Source: Pseudomonadota bacterium
Lineage (GTDB): Bacteria; Pseudomonadota; Gammaproteobacteria; Pseudomonadales; Moraxellaceae
DNA: 50,366 nt
Direction: 5' to 3'
Assembly (NCBI GenBank): GCA_021781515.1
Contig: JAJXWR010000008.1
Location: 1 to 50,366 of the forward strand
Shown here in pieces: positions 16,141 to 26,066 of the stretch. Below the pieces are notes generated by a model. The model was not told the origin of the DNA, did not search any database, and saw only the letters and a program-made list of their open reading frames with translations. The translations under genes and the position numbers were made by a program. Every line of letters begins with the position of its first letter. Positions within the stretch are counted from its first letter, which is position 1.

Positions 16141-18957
16141 ATGGAATCTGCCTACGATCCGCACACCCTGGAACAATCCCTTTATGCACACTGGGAGCAA
16201 TCGGGCTATTTTCAGCCAGTCGGCACCGGCGATCCTTACTGCATCATGATCCCTCCCCCGAATGTCACCGGCTCTTTGCACATGGGACACGGTTTCAACA
16301 ATACCATTATGGATGCACTGATCCGCTATCAGCGTATGCGTGGCCGACAAACGCTCTGGCAGCCCGGCACCGATCATGCCGGCATTGCCACGCAAATGGT
16401 CGTTGAACGTCAGTTGGCCAGTGCCGGACTGTCCCGCCATGCCATGGGACGCGATGCCTTTTTGCAACGCATCTGGGAATGGAAAGCCACTTCCGGAGGC
16501 ACGATTACCCAACAAATCCGCCGCCTGGGCTCTTCGGTGGACTGGTCCCGGGAACGCTTTACCATGGACGAAGGCTTATCCGCTGCCGTTCGTGAAGCCT
16601 TTGTCCGCTTACATGAAGAAGGACTGATTTACCGTGGCAAACGTCTGGTGAACTGGGATCCGGGTTTACTCACGGCCATTTCCGATCTGGAAGTAGAGTC
16701 CGTTGAAATCCAGGGATCGCTTTGGCACCTGCGCTACCCACTGGCCGATGCTTCCGGTGCCTTGACCGTCGCCACCACCCGTCCGGAAACCATGCTGGGT
16801 GATGTTGCCGTTGCGGTGCACCCGGAGGATACACGTTATCAGCGTTTTATTGGCCAACTGCTTCGTCTGCCACTGACCGGACGCCTTATTCCGGTGATTG
16901 CCGATGCACTGGTGGATCCAGCCTTTGGCACGGGCTGTGTCAAGATTACCCCGGCCCACGATTTCAATGATTATGACATGGGACAGCGACATCAATTGCC
17001 GCTGATCAATATCCTGGATCAACATGCGCACATCCTGCCTGCATTTGAGTGTTTTACCTGGCAAGGACAGGCACAGGGACAAGAACCCGCTCCCGAGAGC
17101 CTGGCAGGACTGGAGCGTATGCAAGCCCGCAAAACGCTGCTCAGTCTGGCAGAAGCCGCCGGATGGCTGGTGCATACGGAAGCGCATGTGCTCAAAGTCC
17201 CCAAAGGCGACCGCTCCCAGGTGATTGTTGAACCCTGGCTCACGGATCAGTGGTACGTTCGCACCGCCCCAATGGCTCAGGTGGCGCTTCGCGCCGTTGA
17301 AGAGGGACGAATTCGCTTTGTACCCTCCTCTTATCAAAACATGTATTTCGCCTGGATGCGCGATATCAAGGACTGGTGTATCTCCCGGCAATTGTGGTGG
17401 GGACACCGCATTCCGGCCTGGTATGACGACGCCGGCCACGTCTGGGTAGGCCACGATGAAGCGTCCGTGCGTCAACGGTATCAGTTACCCGACACCCTGT
17501 CACTTCGGCAGGATCCTGACGTCCTTGATACTTGGTTCAGTTCGGGATTATGGACTTTCTCTACCTTGGGATGGCCTGAGTCCACACCAGAACTGCAAAA
17601 ATTTCATCCCACCCAGGTACTGGTGACCGGGTTCGATATCATTTTTTTCTGGGTTACCCGCATGATCATGTTTGGCATGCATTTTTTACGTGACGCAGAC
17701 GGCCGGCCACAAGTCCCCTTTGAAGTCGTTTACGTTCATGGACTGGTCAGGGACAGTGAAGGTCAGAAAATGTCCAAATCCAAAGGCAATGTCCTGGACC
17801 CTCTGGATTTCATTGATGGTATTGATCTACCTACCCTGATTGCCAAACGCACCCAGAACCTGATGCGTCCACAGGACGCCCTGCGCATTGAAAAAACCAC
17901 CCGCCGTGATTACCCTGAAGGTATCGCCGCCTACGGCACTGATGCCTTGCGTTTCACTTTTGCCGCACTCGCCTCAACCGGCCGCGATATCCGCTTCGAT
18001 TTAAAGCGCGTCGAAGGCTACCGCAATTTTTGTAATAAAATCTGGAATGCCAGCCGGTTTATCCTGACCCATCTGCAACAGCGCCAGCCTGATGTGGCGA
18101 TGGCTCCGCCCAACGCTGCTGATAGCTGGATCAGCGCTCAGATCCACTTCCTCTGTGAACGTACTGAACAGTGCTTTAATGAATTTCGTTTTGATCTACT
18201 GGCCCAGTCGCTCTATGAATTCTTCTGGAATGACTTGTGCGACTGGTATCTGGAACTCTGTAAACCCCTGCTCGTCGATACCAATGAACCACAACGACAA
18301 CGCACCCTGTATACCTTAAGCAAGGTACTGGATACAGCCCTGCGCCTGCTGCACCCGATTATGCCTTTCATTACCGAGAGCATCTGGCTGCGACTGCGCC
18401 CTTGGCTCGATCCACAGACCCCCGCCAGCCTCATGCTCGCCCCCTGGCCCACTGCCCTGGACTGGCCCGTGGATGCACTGGCACAAGCACAAATATCCTG
18501 GCTACGCTCAATACTCACTGCACTGCGCACCCTGCGCAGTGAATTACAACTCAACCCCGGACAAGCCATCCCCTTATGGCTAAGAAAAGGCACCCCCGAA
18601 GATCATCAGCGTATTGATGCCTGTATGCAGTGGATCAGCGTCATCGCCAGAATCTCAAGCCTGCAATGGCAGGATGAAGATACCGGTCAGGCGACCGCCA
18701 CGGCCGTGGTTGGTGTTCTGGAATTACATATTCCCCTGGCCGGACTCATCGACATTCATGCAGAAACCCAACGTCTGGAAAAAACCCTGATGAAACTGGA
18801 CCAGGAAATTCAGCGCTTACAAGAAAAACTCGGTTCTGCAACCTTTACAGCGAAAGCCCCAGCGGCAGTCGTTGCAAAAGAACAAGCCAAACTGACCGAC
18901 TATCAACAGCAGAAACAGCCCCTGTACCACCAGTTGCAACGGCTACGCCACACATGA
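16141..18957 (+). CDS. valS: Valine--tRNA ligase
   Basis: ValS charges tRNA(Val) and edits mis-attached threonine. The ATG at 16141 gives [20 protein letters not shown], the expected N-terminus, and 938 residues; an upstream ATG at 16090 lies inside holC and adds non-conserved text. Class I motifs are visible: HIGH as [15 protein letters not shown] near residue 40 and KMSKS as [14 protein letters not shown]. The editing domain carries [10 protein letters not shown]. The C-terminus forms the coiled-coil arm ([20 protein letters not shown]). It overlaps the cyclase gene by 4 nt (ATGA). Confidence 0.97.
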   Translation: MESAYDPHTLEQSLYAHWEQSGYFQPVGTGDPYCIMIPPPNVTGSLHMGHGFNNTIMDALIRYQRMRGRQTLWQPGTDHAGIATQMVVERQLASAGLSRHAMGRDAFLQRIWEWKATSGGTITQQIRRLGSSVDWSRERFTMDEGLSAAVREAFVRLHEEGLIYRGKRLVNWDPGLLTAISDLEVESVEIQGSLWHLRYPLADASGALTVATTRPETMLGDVAVAVHPEDTRYQRFIGQLLRLPLTGRLIPVIADALVDPAFGTGCVKITPAHDFNDYDMGQRHQLPLINILDQHAHILPAFECFTWQGQAQGQEPAPESLAGLERMQARKTLLSLAEAAGWLVHTEAHVLKVPKGDRSQVIVEPWLTDQWYVRTAPMAQVALRAVEEGRIRFVPSSYQNMYFAWMRDIKDWCISRQLWWGHRIPAWYDDAGHVWVGHDEASVRQRYQLPDTLSLRQDPDVLDTWFSSGLWTFSTLGWPESTPELQKFHPTQVLVTGFDIIFFWVTRMIMFGMHFLRDADGRPQVPFEVVYVHGLVRDSEGQKMSKSKGNVLDPLDFIDGIDLPTLIAKRTQNLMRPQDALRIEKTTRRDYPEGIAAYGTDALRFTFAALASTGRDIRFDLKRVEGYRNFCNKIWNASRFILTHLQQRQPDVAMAPPNAADSWISAQIHFLCERTEQCFNEFRFDLLAQSLYEFFWNDLCDWYLELCKPLLVDTNEPQRQRTLYTLSKVLDTALRLLHPIMPFITESIWLRLRPWLDPQTPASLMLAPWPTALDWPVDALAQAQISWLRSILTALRTLRSELQLNPGQAIPLWLRKGTPEDHQRIDACMQWISVIARISSLQWQDEDTGQATATAVVGVLELHIPLAGLIDIHAETQRLEKTLMKLDQEIQRLQEKLGSATFTAKAPAAVVAKEQAKLTDYQQQKQPLYHQLQRLRHT

Positions 18958-19823
18958 CCACCCGGGCACTCATCTTTGTTGATCTGGCGGGAAGTACCCG
19001 CCTCTATGAACAACTGGGAGACCAGCAGGCGCTGCGTGTGGTGCAGCAAGCCTTGGGACGCTTCTGTCAGACCGTGATTGAACACCGGGGTAGCGTGATT
19101 AAAACCATGGGGGACGGTCTGTTTGCAGCGTTCAAGGAAGCCTCGGACGCTGTCCAGGCCTGTCGCAGCATGCAACAACAACTTAAACTCAGTTCCACAG
19201 GCCCGCACCCTTTAAAATTGCGGGCCGGCATCCACTGGGGATCCGTTCTGACCGACCCCCAGGGCGACTTGTTTGGTGACGCCGTTAATGTCTCAGCCCG
19301 ACTGTGTGACTTTGCTCAGCCGGGGCAGCTACTGATCAGCAATGACCTGCAAGAGCGCCTGCCCGATCACCTGCACCTGGTTCTGCGACCCTGCCCGACG
19401 CTCCAGTTACGCGGACGCCAACAACCCTTGACAGTAACTGAAGTGTTGAATGACAGCGAAGACGCCACGGTACTAATGTCTGGAATCAAACTGGAACCCG
19501 GTTTTGTTCTGCTGCGTCTCGAACTGCAGCAGTGCGAGCGCAAAACCCAGTTACAGATGGGTGACAGCCTGACGCTCGGTCGAGCACCAGATTGTGACTG
19601 GGTGTTAAACGGCGCACGCATCTCCAGGCACCACGCCCGCATTGAATCACGACACGGACAATTTTTCTGGATTGACATCAGTACCAATGGCTCTCTGGTA
19701 CAAACCCCAGAATCCCTGTTGATTCATGGGCGTTCCTGGCCCATTGAAGGTCAGGGACAAATCTGGCCAGGCGGCGACACCGGTAGCGAATCCACCCGCA
19801 TCGACTTCCGGATTTGCACATAA
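18954..19823 (+). CDS. Class III nucleotide cyclase domain fused to an FHA domain
   Basis: The 289-residue soluble protein starts with a class III cyclase domain (about 1-170): metal ligand D10 in [18 protein letters not shown]50 and D54 in [12 protein letters not shown], and the [18 protein letters not shown] block with the catalytic Asn and Arg. An FHA phosphothreonine-binding domain follows (about 205-280): [26 protein letters not shown], then STNGSLV. The likely product is cAMP from ATP, gated by binding of a phosphorylated partner; cGMP cannot be excluded. The ATG overlaps the valS stop. A PP2C phosphatase lies nearby, which would be the natural eraser of an FHA ligand, but the partner kinase is not in the window. 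Confidence 0.88.
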   Translation: MTTRALIFVDLAGSTRLYEQLGDQQALRVVQQALGRFCQTVIEHRGSVIKTMGDGLFAAFKEASDAVQACRSMQQQLKLSSTGPHPLKLRAGIHWGSVLTDPQGDLFGDAVNVSARLCDFAQPGQLLISNDLQERLPDHLHLVLRPCPTLQLRGRQQPLTVTEVLNDSEDATVLMSGIKLEPGFVLLRLELQQCERKTQLQMGDSLTLGRAPDCDWVLNGARISRHHARIESRHGQFFWIDISTNGSLVQTPESLLIHGRSWPIEGQGQIWPGGDTGSESTRIDFRICT

Positions 19824-19845
19824 CCCCAACACCGCCAGTTTGCCC

Positions 19846-21516
19846 CTAATGCACCAGCACGGCCCGTACCAGTTTTACCAGAATCATCCCGGCAGCCACC
19901 ACCAGATACAAACGCAATACCCCCATCCACACCCGATCCAGCACCGTCAGTTGATTGGGTTGCAATACCGACACCGGTGGCATCCGCCAACTGGATTTAT
20001 CCTCTGCCGAAGTCGCCAGCAAAAGTTCCAGATTGACTCTTGTATGTCGATGACGGCGGTCATAGAGGTGCGCACCCACCGACAGCACAATCGCCAGAAC
20101 AATACACCCCAACAAAATACCGATAATCTGCTGATCCGTCATATCGGGAAACAGCACTGCCGCCGTCAGAATGACCGACAGCATGACCAGCACCGCAATG
20201 ACCAACGCCGTAAACACATTGGTAAATGTGGTGTTGACCCAGGGCCCCAGCACCTGTCGATCATTACACAACAACAGCAGAAAAACCGTCGCACTCGGTA
20301 ATAACACGCCCGCCAGACTTTGCACCAGATTGGTCAACAACCCCAACGGCACCCCTGGAGTCAGCACCAGTGCTGCCGCCAGCACGACCAGGAAACTGTA
20401 AAACAGATAAAAGCCTTTGGCTTCAGCCGGTTTACGGTGCAATGAATGCCGGACAGAAAAAACATCTCCCAGTGCATAGGCTGTCGAAAGCGAGACGGCC
20501 GCCGCCCCAATGATACAGGCATCAATCAATGCCAACGCAAAAAGCACACCGGCCGTAGGGCCCGCAAAACGCTGTAACCCTCGGGCCACCGCTGTCACAT
20601 CCTGAAAATGCCCCGCTTCCGGATGACCGGCAAAGGCCTGTGCAGAAAACCCCATCATGGCCGCTGCTCCCAGCACCACAATAAAAATCCCCAGCCAGAG
20701 ATCGGCAATTTCATATTTCATGAACGCTGGGGTAATCCGCTTGTCAATCACATAACTTTGCTGAAAAAACAATTGCCATGGCGCAATGGTGGTTCCCACG
20801 ATGGCAATAATCAGCAACATGATATCACTGAGCTTACCCTGGGGTAACTGCGGCATCAGCAAATACCGTCCCAGACTCAGCAACGGCGGATGCACCATGA
20901 CAAACAATGGCACCAGTAACAGACTCCCGCCGACCAGTAACAAGGCGAAACGTTCAAAACGCCGAAAACTGCCTGTACTCACCGCCAGCAATAACACGAC
21001 CACTGCCAAGGTCACTCCCATGGGTCTGGAAATCCCCAGATAATCCAGACCCATGGTAATACCGATAAACTCCGTCACCAACGTCAGTGCATTAAGCACA
21101 AACAGATCAATGACGCTAAAAGCCCCCCAGAACCGACCAAACCGTTCAAAAATCAGCCGCGCATGCCCAACACCGGTCACCACGCCTAGACGCAACACCA
21201 TTTCCTGATTTACATAAAGCACTGGAACCAGAAACAACAGCGTCCACAACAAAGAGATGCCATAATCCTGACCCGCCTGGGTATAGGTACTGAAAGCTCC
21301 GGCATCATTATCACCGACCATCACAATCAGCCCCGGCCCCACAATCGCCAGCAAGGTTTTCAGGCGCTGCATAGACGAACGCCGAATCTGCCCGGACTGC
21401 AAGGGAATCGAACCAAAGGCCCCGTGAATATCCCCTATGTGCGCCTCATCGAGAACCGCTGTCGAATGCGCAACCACCGCGTCTACTGTCTTGATTTCAT
21501 GGGCATTCATGCTCAT
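19846..21516 (-). CDS. NRAMP-related divalent metal transporter, atypical motif group
   Basis: The 556-residue protein has about eleven membrane segments after an unusual soluble N-terminus of about 55 residues. In the first segment the canonical DPGN metal-binding motif is replaced by GDNDAG (D69, N70, D71), and in the sixth the MPHN motif is replaced by GTTIAPWQLFFQQSY, with no metal-binding methionine. Loss of that methionine is known from NRAMP-related magnesium transporters, so Mg or another hard cation is a better guess than Mn or Fe. About 70 extra residues at the C-terminus carry two more hydrophobic stretches. A small gene lies 10 nt upstream. It converges with the cyclase gene. Confidence 0.85.
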   Translation of the reverse strand: MSMNAHEIKTVDAVVAHSTAVLDEAHIGDIHGAFGSIPLQSGQIRRSSMQRLKTLLAIVGPGLIVMVGDNDAGAFSTYTQAGQDYGISLLWTLLFLVPVLYVNQEMVLRLGVVTGVGHARLIFERFGRFWGAFSVIDLFVLNALTLVTEFIGITMGLDYLGISRPMGVTLAVVVLLLAVSTGSFRRFERFALLLVGGSLLLVPLFVMVHPPLLSLGRYLLMPQLPQGKLSDIMLLIIAIVGTTIAPWQLFFQQSYVIDKRITPAFMKYEIADLWLGIFIVVLGAAAMMGFSAQAFAGHPEAGHFQDVTAVARGLQRFAGPTAGVLFALALIDACIIGAAAVSLSTAYALGDVFSVRHSLHRKPAEAKGFYLFYSFLVVLAAALVLTPGVPLGLLTNLVQSLAGVLLPSATVFLLLLCNDRQVLGPWVNTTFTNVFTALVIAVLVMLSVILTAAVLFPDMTDQQIIGILLGCIVLAIVLSVGAHLYDRRHRHTRVNLELLLATSAEDKSSWRMPPVSVLQPNQLTVLDRVWMGVLRLYLVVAAGMILVKLVRAVLVH

Positions 21517-21526
21517 ACCACTCCCA

Positions 21527-21757
21527 TTACTGCCTTAAAAAGGACTGCGCTGTGACATTCATCCCCAGGTCACACCGACACACCACACTGCCACTCAATC
21601 CCTTTTCAGGCAAGAAGCCAACATCAACTGCATCGCCGTCGCATACCCCACTCGCCATTCCTTCCTGATGACTCACTACCTGCACCGCTGGGTAGTGACC
21701 TGACCAAAACGACACCAGTGCCCCCGACGTATCACGCACCCAATGAACATGAACCAT
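21527..21757 (-). CDS. Small hypothetical protein ahead of the NRAMP-like gene
   Basis: The ATG at 21757 follows GGAGG at near-ideal spacing, and the stop lies 10 nt before the transporter start, so a two-gene operon is likely. The 76-residue product starts MVHVHWVRDTSGALVSFWSG and contains the pattern CDGDAVDVGFLPEKGLSGSVVCRC; the His, Asp and three Cys residues might bind metal. There is no membrane segment and no recognised family. It may be a metal-handling accessory of the transporter, but this is only context. Confidence 0.55.
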   Translation of the reverse strand: MVHVHWVRDTSGALVSFWSGHYPAVQVVSHQEGMASGVCDGDAVDVGFLPEKGLSGSVVCRCDLGMNVTAQSFLRQ

Positions 21758-22275
21758 GCTACACCTCCACCATGCTCAAAAACACAGCGTAACGCTCGGC
21801 ACAACACAGACTCTCTCTTCATTCCTGAACAAAAAACAGGAACAGAAAAACATCCATATTTCACCGAGACGCACACTACAAAAAACAGGGCAGAACAAAA
21901 TGATCGGACTGCCGCCTCGTTATTCCTCCAACGAGACAACATCCGCAAGGGAATTAATGACTCATCAGAAGAAAATCGCTACTGTACTACGCTTAACCAA
22001 CCAACAATGACTGTCCAAGATAGGACCTCTTTCCACCTAGATAAATGAATTCTAGCCCTTCGTCACCATAAACTCAACACATTATTCCCGAAATTTTACA
22101 TTCTCCTTCCACAATTCAACACAATAGCATTGGCTTTTCAAGTAACCATTCACCTGCAACAGGGCCAAAATTTTTCAATGAATATCCGACTATAATTGAC
22201 ACCTTCTGCGTTGATTCGTGGATAATAAACCACTCGACCGTTCCCATCGCTCCTTAGGTTCTGGTACCCCTTAAC
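21758..22275. other. 518-bp divergent intergenic region
   Basis: This region separates the transporter operon (minus) from xseA (plus). Seen here: a short stem on the minus strand, TTCCTG/CAGGAA with a T-rich loop, near 21822-21842; a TATAAT at 22191-22196; and a promoter for xseA. Small open frames on both strands lack ribosome sites. I looked for metal riboswitch signatures in front of the transporter operon and could not recognise any by eye. Confidence 0.5.
22196..22224 (+). promoter_or_regulatory. Candidate promoter of xseA
   Basis: A consensus TTGACA (22196-22201) lies 17 nt before TGGATA (22219-22224), placing the start near 22231 and leaving a 45-nt leader before xseA. A TATAAT at 22191-22196 just upstream could be an alternative -10 but has a poor -35. 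Confidence 0.5.
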
Positions 22276-23679
22276 ATGCAACTTCCCGTCACCGCATTAA
22301 GTATCACCGCTTTAAACCACATGGCACGGGAACTCCTGGAAGCCCAGCTTCCCCTATTGCTTATCGAAGGCGAAATTTCCAACCTGGTACGCGCCAGTTC
22401 TGGACACCTGTATTTCAGCCTCAAGGATGCGCATTCGCAGATTCGTGCCGTGATGTTCAAAACACAGGCAATGGGGATACGCTTCAAAGTGGCTGATGGC
22501 CTTCTGGTCACTGTGCGTGCCCGTCTCAGTGTTTATACGGCTCGGGGTGACATGCAACTGATCGTGCAACAAATGGACAAAGCCGGTGCCGGCGAACTAC
22601 AGGCAGCGTTCTTGCGTTTGAAAGAACGTTTAAACAGCGAAGGTCTGTTTGCCAATAACCGCCCCCTCCCGACATTATGTACGCACCTGCTGGTCATTAC
22701 CTCGCCGCAGGGAGCCGTCCTGCAGGATGTCACTGGCATTCTGCGTCGCCGCTACCCGGCACTGCCAGTGACCGTACTCCCCGCCGCCGTACAAGGCGAA
22801 AAAGCAGCGCATGAGTTAAGAATGGCGCTTACACAGATTCATAAAGTACCCGATGCGGACGTTGTATTGATCTGTCGGGGCGGCGGTTCCGTCGAAGACT
22901 TATGGGCTTTCAATGACGAAGCACTGGCACGGGCTATTTTTTCCTGTCCTTTGCCGGTCATCTCTGCGGTCGGCCATGAGACAGATTTCACCATTGCGGA
23001 TTTTGTCGCCGATATCCGCGCCGCAACGCCCTCTGCGGCAGCAGAACTGGTCAGTGAATCGGCGATTCGCTGCCGACAGCAACTGGATACCCGACTGCAT
23101 CAACTGCACCGGGCCTTGCAACACCATTTACCGGAACTGCAACGCATCGATCAGTTACAACTGCGACTCGAACAACTCGTGCAGCACTACCTGCGCAGCA
23201 AACAGGAACTCCTGCGAACGACCCAGAAACGTTTACGCCCACCGCAACAGCAAGAACGCTGGCAACTGCCACTGCATAACAGCCAGCAATCACTGCTTCG
23301 ACTCATGCAGTTACACCTGAAGTCGTATCAACAGACACTGAATCAGCGCAGTCAGTTACTTGAACAACAAAATCCCCGGCAACGCCTGCGCCTGATGCAA
23401 CTACGTTTTCAGGATCTGCAGCAACGTCTGCAACAAAGCCTCTCCACCTTGCTGCAACGTCAACACGATGCCCTGACTTTTCTGGCACATCGGGCGCATT
23501 CCAGCAGCCCGCTACAAACCATGGAGCGTGGCTATTCACTGTTATTCAAGCAAGAGACCCTGATTCGCCATAGTCGCCAACTTCATCCCGGTGACCTGCT
23601 GAACGCTCGACTGCGGGATGGTAGCGCCGAGCTTAGCGTGTTACGGGTACATTCCACAGATGAAAATGCGGATTCCTGA
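22276..23679 (+). CDS. xseA: Exodeoxyribonuclease VII large subunit
   Basis: The 467-residue protein is the catalytic large subunit of exonuclease VII, which with several XseB copies degrades single-stranded DNA from both ends. The N-terminal OB-fold is visible (LLIEGEISNLVRASSGHLYFSLKD), followed by the conserved catalytic core (ITSPQGAVLQDVTGILRRRYP; ICRGGGSVEDLWAFNDEALA; AVGHETDFTIADFVADIRAATPSAAAE). The C-terminal third is a very glutamine- and leucine-rich coiled coil that binds XseB, ending with the usual MERGYSLL motif. xseB is not adjacent. The ATG at 22276 matches the family start. Confidence 0.96.
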   Translation: MQLPVTALSITALNHMARELLEAQLPLLLIEGEISNLVRASSGHLYFSLKDAHSQIRAVMFKTQAMGIRFKVADGLLVTVRARLSVYTARGDMQLIVQQMDKAGAGELQAAFLRLKERLNSEGLFANNRPLPTLCTHLLVITSPQGAVLQDVTGILRRRYPALPVTVLPAAVQGEKAAHELRMALTQIHKVPDADVVLICRGGGSVEDLWAFNDEALARAIFSCPLPVISAVGHETDFTIADFVADIRAATPSAAAELVSESAIRCRQQLDTRLHQLHRALQHHLPELQRIDQLQLRLEQLVQHYLRSKQELLRTTQKRLRPPQQQERWQLPLHNSQQSLLRLMQLHLKSYQQTLNQRSQLLEQQNPRQRLRLMQLRFQDLQQRLQQSLSTLLQRQHDALTFLAHRAHSSSPLQTMERGYSLLFKQETLIRHSRQLHPGDLLNARLRDGSAELSVLRVHSTDENADS

Positions 23680-23807
23680 ATGCTGAATGTTCAAAATACT
23701 CACCCGCAGTGTGGCCGCAGCAAATTATTCATCCACAATCCCTGCTGAACCCAGTAAAATACTCCCCTTGTATTTTTCCTTTTATAATTGACGGGAGTAC
23801 TTCGTCC

Positions 23808-24659
23808 TTGAGTAACCTGCCGCATCGACTGCGCTTTTTCGGATACAGCCTGCTGCTGCATAGCCTGTACTGCTCGGCATTAACCGCCGACCCCGTCAAT
23901 GGGGGCATCGCCCTGATTGACTTGCCTGTGCAAGACACGGCCCCACAAGTGCAATACCACGGTTCACCCGTGCTGCTCCTGAAAACTGCCGGGCATTGGC
24001 AGGCCGTGGTGGGAATAGCGGTTCACACCCCCCCGGGCAGTGAACATCTTACCCTGCTGCCTTCAGGCCAACTCATTGAATTCAACGTTGGCCACCGTAA
24101 CTACCCTGAACAGCATATTCACCTGAAAAATCAGCAACAGGTGTCTCCGAATAGCGCCACGCTGCAACGCATTAACCAGGAACTTTCCGAAGAAATCCGG
24201 CTGTTTGCCACTTTCGATGCCTCCCTCAGCCCCAATGCCCTGAACATGACCCGACTTCCCGTCAGTTCGCACCAGGTGCTCAGTGAATTTGGCTTACAAC
24301 GATTTTTTAATGGAGAACCACGTGCGCCACACTCAGGACTGGATCTCAAGGCTAGCGAAGGCGAACCTATCTACAGTCCGGTCGCCGGACGGGTTTTAAT
24401 GAGTAAGAAGCTGTTTTTTAATGGCAATACAGTAATGCTCGACGAAGGTCAGGGCGTTGTCAGTATGTTCTGTCATTTGAGCAAAATAGAGGTCTACCCC
24501 GGCCAACACCTCAATGCCGGGGCATTACTCGGTTATGCAGGCCATACCGGACGCGCCACTGGGCCGCATTTACACTGGTCGGTCAGTCTCAATGGCGTTC
24601 GGGTCAATCCGCGTCTGCTGCTTGACCCGTCGCTCAATAATCAACTGGAACCTCACTGA
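23808..24659 (+). CDS. Exported M23 family metallopeptidase
   Basis: The frame is open from 23709, but the best start is a TTG at 23808 preceded by GGGAG, giving a 283-residue product with a signal-peptide-like start (hydrophobic FFGYSLLLHSLYCSALTADP). A beta-rich N-terminal region precedes an M23 (LytM) domain with zinc motif HSGLD and the later GPHLHW. It should be a periplasmic peptidoglycan hydrolase or an activator. It follows xseA by 128 nt on the same strand and its end overlaps the convergent DUF445 gene by 7 nt. It is a different subgroup from the membrane-anchored M23 protein at 4178-5077. Confidence 0.88.
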   Translation: MSNLPHRLRFFGYSLLLHSLYCSALTADPVNGGIALIDLPVQDTAPQVQYHGSPVLLLKTAGHWQAVVGIAVHTPPGSEHLTLLPSGQLIEFNVGHRNYPEQHIHLKNQQQVSPNSATLQRINQELSEEIRLFATFDASLSPNALNMTRLPVSSHQVLSEFGLQRFFNGEPRAPHSGLDLKASEGEPIYSPVAGRVLMSKKLFFNGNTVMLDEGQGVVSMFCHLSKIEVYPGQHLNAGALLGYAGHTGRATGPHLHWSVSLNGVRVNPRLLLDPSLNNQLEPH

Positions 24660-25897
24660 AAACCGACTATAAACTGAATCCAGCCGGCCACAAAACCAAA
24701 CAGACCACCCAGCACAATAATAATCCACTCGTCTTCCTGGAAAGCCGGACGTAACAGATCCTGAAACTCTGCCGAAGACATCTGTTTCATGCGAGTTGAA
24801 AAAATCCGGGCAATCACTTTGGCCCGGTCTTTATTAAAGCCAGGATCCTGCAAGGGTTCGAGCGATTTGATCGTTGCCTTATCGACGACCGTACGTTTGA
24901 GGTCGGCATAACCTTGCGGACCAACCGTCAACTGAATGGCTGTGCGCACCACTCCCGTATCCAGCAACGGCGAGAGATGGCGTTTCACCATGGCACGGGT
25001 TCGGTCTGAACGTTTACCCGTCATCATCTCGGTCATGATATGACCGATGGTCATCATTTCTTCCGTCGATAACTGGGAGAATTTTTCTGCCACTTCATTC
25101 TGGCGTTTGAGGAAAACACCCTGCAATTTCCAGGGGCCAATATACACCGGATTCAGCGGACGAAACACCATGTTAATCGCCACCCAGTTCGTCAGATACC
25201 CCAAAGCGGCTCCATACAGTGGCAGGCCCCAGCGGTAAGGCCAAAAGTGCCAGCACGCCATCTGCACGACGCCAAAGGTAAAGCCAATCCACATGGACGA
25301 ATTAACCACAAAAGCAATTTCATGATCCCCCACTTCCTGAAAAGTGCGCACCATCAACCCTTTGTCGGCTTCCAGGCGGGTAACGACCATGTGCTTCAGA
25401 TCCATCAGATCTTCAATATTTTCGCTCATGTCCTTTACCAGACTGTCCATAACCGCTGGCAGTTGCCGACGCACCCGGGCATACACCCGTTTTTTAATGG
25501 CATTCGGCAAGTTTTCCCACAAGACATGATTTTTATCATTCATGATTTCATCAATAAAGTCTTCCACATTATTAAGCATGACATTACTGATGTGTTTGGC
25601 AATAACCTCCGGCTCCATTTCCCGGAACACTTCATCCAAGGTTCCCAACTTCGCCAGGGTATTATCCACCGTAATCGCCGCCATTTTCCCGGCCTTGCGC
25701 GGCACAATACCCTGCCAACCCAACCAGGGTTTCCAGATTCCCACAAACTCCAAGGGATAAAACACCATCTTCATGGCAAACCAGACATGTACCCACGTCA
25801 CGATCGCTGCCACAAAAGGGATGCTGAGAAACGCCCACAACTCATGCTGATGATGCAGGTAAATACTATGCCCTACTGCCTGGAGACTATCCCACAT
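24653..25897 (-). CDS. DUF445 family membrane protein
   Basis: The 414-residue product fits DUF445 (YheB/YjiN-like). Hydrophobic segments lie at about residues 20-50 (FLSIPFVAAIVTWVHVWFAM) and 200-260, and a final one (IIIVLGGLFGFVAGWIQFIVGF) ends the protein. The repeated text TNWVAINMVFRPL near 250 and VTWVHVWFAMKMVFYPLEF near the start are the two half-repeats typical of the family. Amphipathic helical stretches lie between them. The function is unknown; it may organise membranes. Its upstream region carries two identical perfect palindromes, suggesting specific regulation. It overlaps the convergent M23 gene by 7 nt. Confidence 0.82.
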   Translation of the reverse strand: MWDSLQAVGHSIYLHHQHELWAFLSIPFVAAIVTWVHVWFAMKMVFYPLEFVGIWKPWLGWQGIVPRKAGKMAAITVDNTLAKLGTLDEVFREMEPEVIAKHISNVMLNNVEDFIDEIMNDKNHVLWENLPNAIKKRVYARVRRQLPAVMDSLVKDMSENIEDLMDLKHMVVTRLEADKGLMVRTFQEVGDHEIAFVVNSSMWIGFTFGVVQMACWHFWPYRWGLPLYGAALGYLTNWVAINMVFRPLNPVYIGPWKLQGVFLKRQNEVAEKFSQLSTEEMMTIGHIMTEMMTGKRSDRTRAMVKRHLSPLLDTGVVRTAIQLTVGPQGYADLKRTVVDKATIKSLEPLQDPGFNKDRAKVIARIFSTRMKQMSSAEFQDLLRPAFQEDEWIIIVLGGLFGFVAGWIQFIVGFQ

Positions 25898-25927
25898 GAT
25901 ATTCCATCAACCACAGATTCATTTCTA

Positions 25928-25977
25928 TCAGGATAGCTATCCTGACGCCCTCTATTCTGTCAGGATAGCTATCCTGA
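25928..25977. promoter_or_regulatory. Two identical perfect 18-bp palindromes, probable operator pair
   Basis: TCAGGATAGCTATCCTGA occurs at 25928-25945 and again at 25960-25977, 32 bp apart centre to centre, about three DNA turns, so both face the same side of the helix. They lie 31-80 bp before the DUF445 start and after der. Perfect dyad symmetry without a loop favours a dimeric DNA-binding protein over a terminator; if transcribed each could form a 7-bp stem with an AGCT loop. No regulator gene is adjacent. Confidence 0.75.
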
Positions 25978-26066
25978 CGCTCTCTACAGACTGTAAATTC
26001 TAGCTGATCTGCCAGAACAGGTCGGGCTTTTTCTGTATTTATATGCTTTCTGTCCTGATCTGGTCA

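Noticed and set aside
21676-21948. 90-codon minus-strand frame upstream of the NRAMP-like operon
   Set aside because: It overlaps the small gene at 21527-21757, which has a much better ribosome site, and its Cys- and Val-rich text looks like a shadow.
21758-22275. Metal riboswitch in front of the NRAMP-like operon
   Set aside because: Searched by eye for Mn (yybP-ykoY) and Mg (M-box) signatures; only a short stem was found, not enough to call one. A covariance-model search would decide.
25928-25977. Twin palindromes considered as a der transcription terminator
   Set aside because: No T run follows either copy and the stems have no natural loop; the identical repeat and helical spacing fit an operator better.
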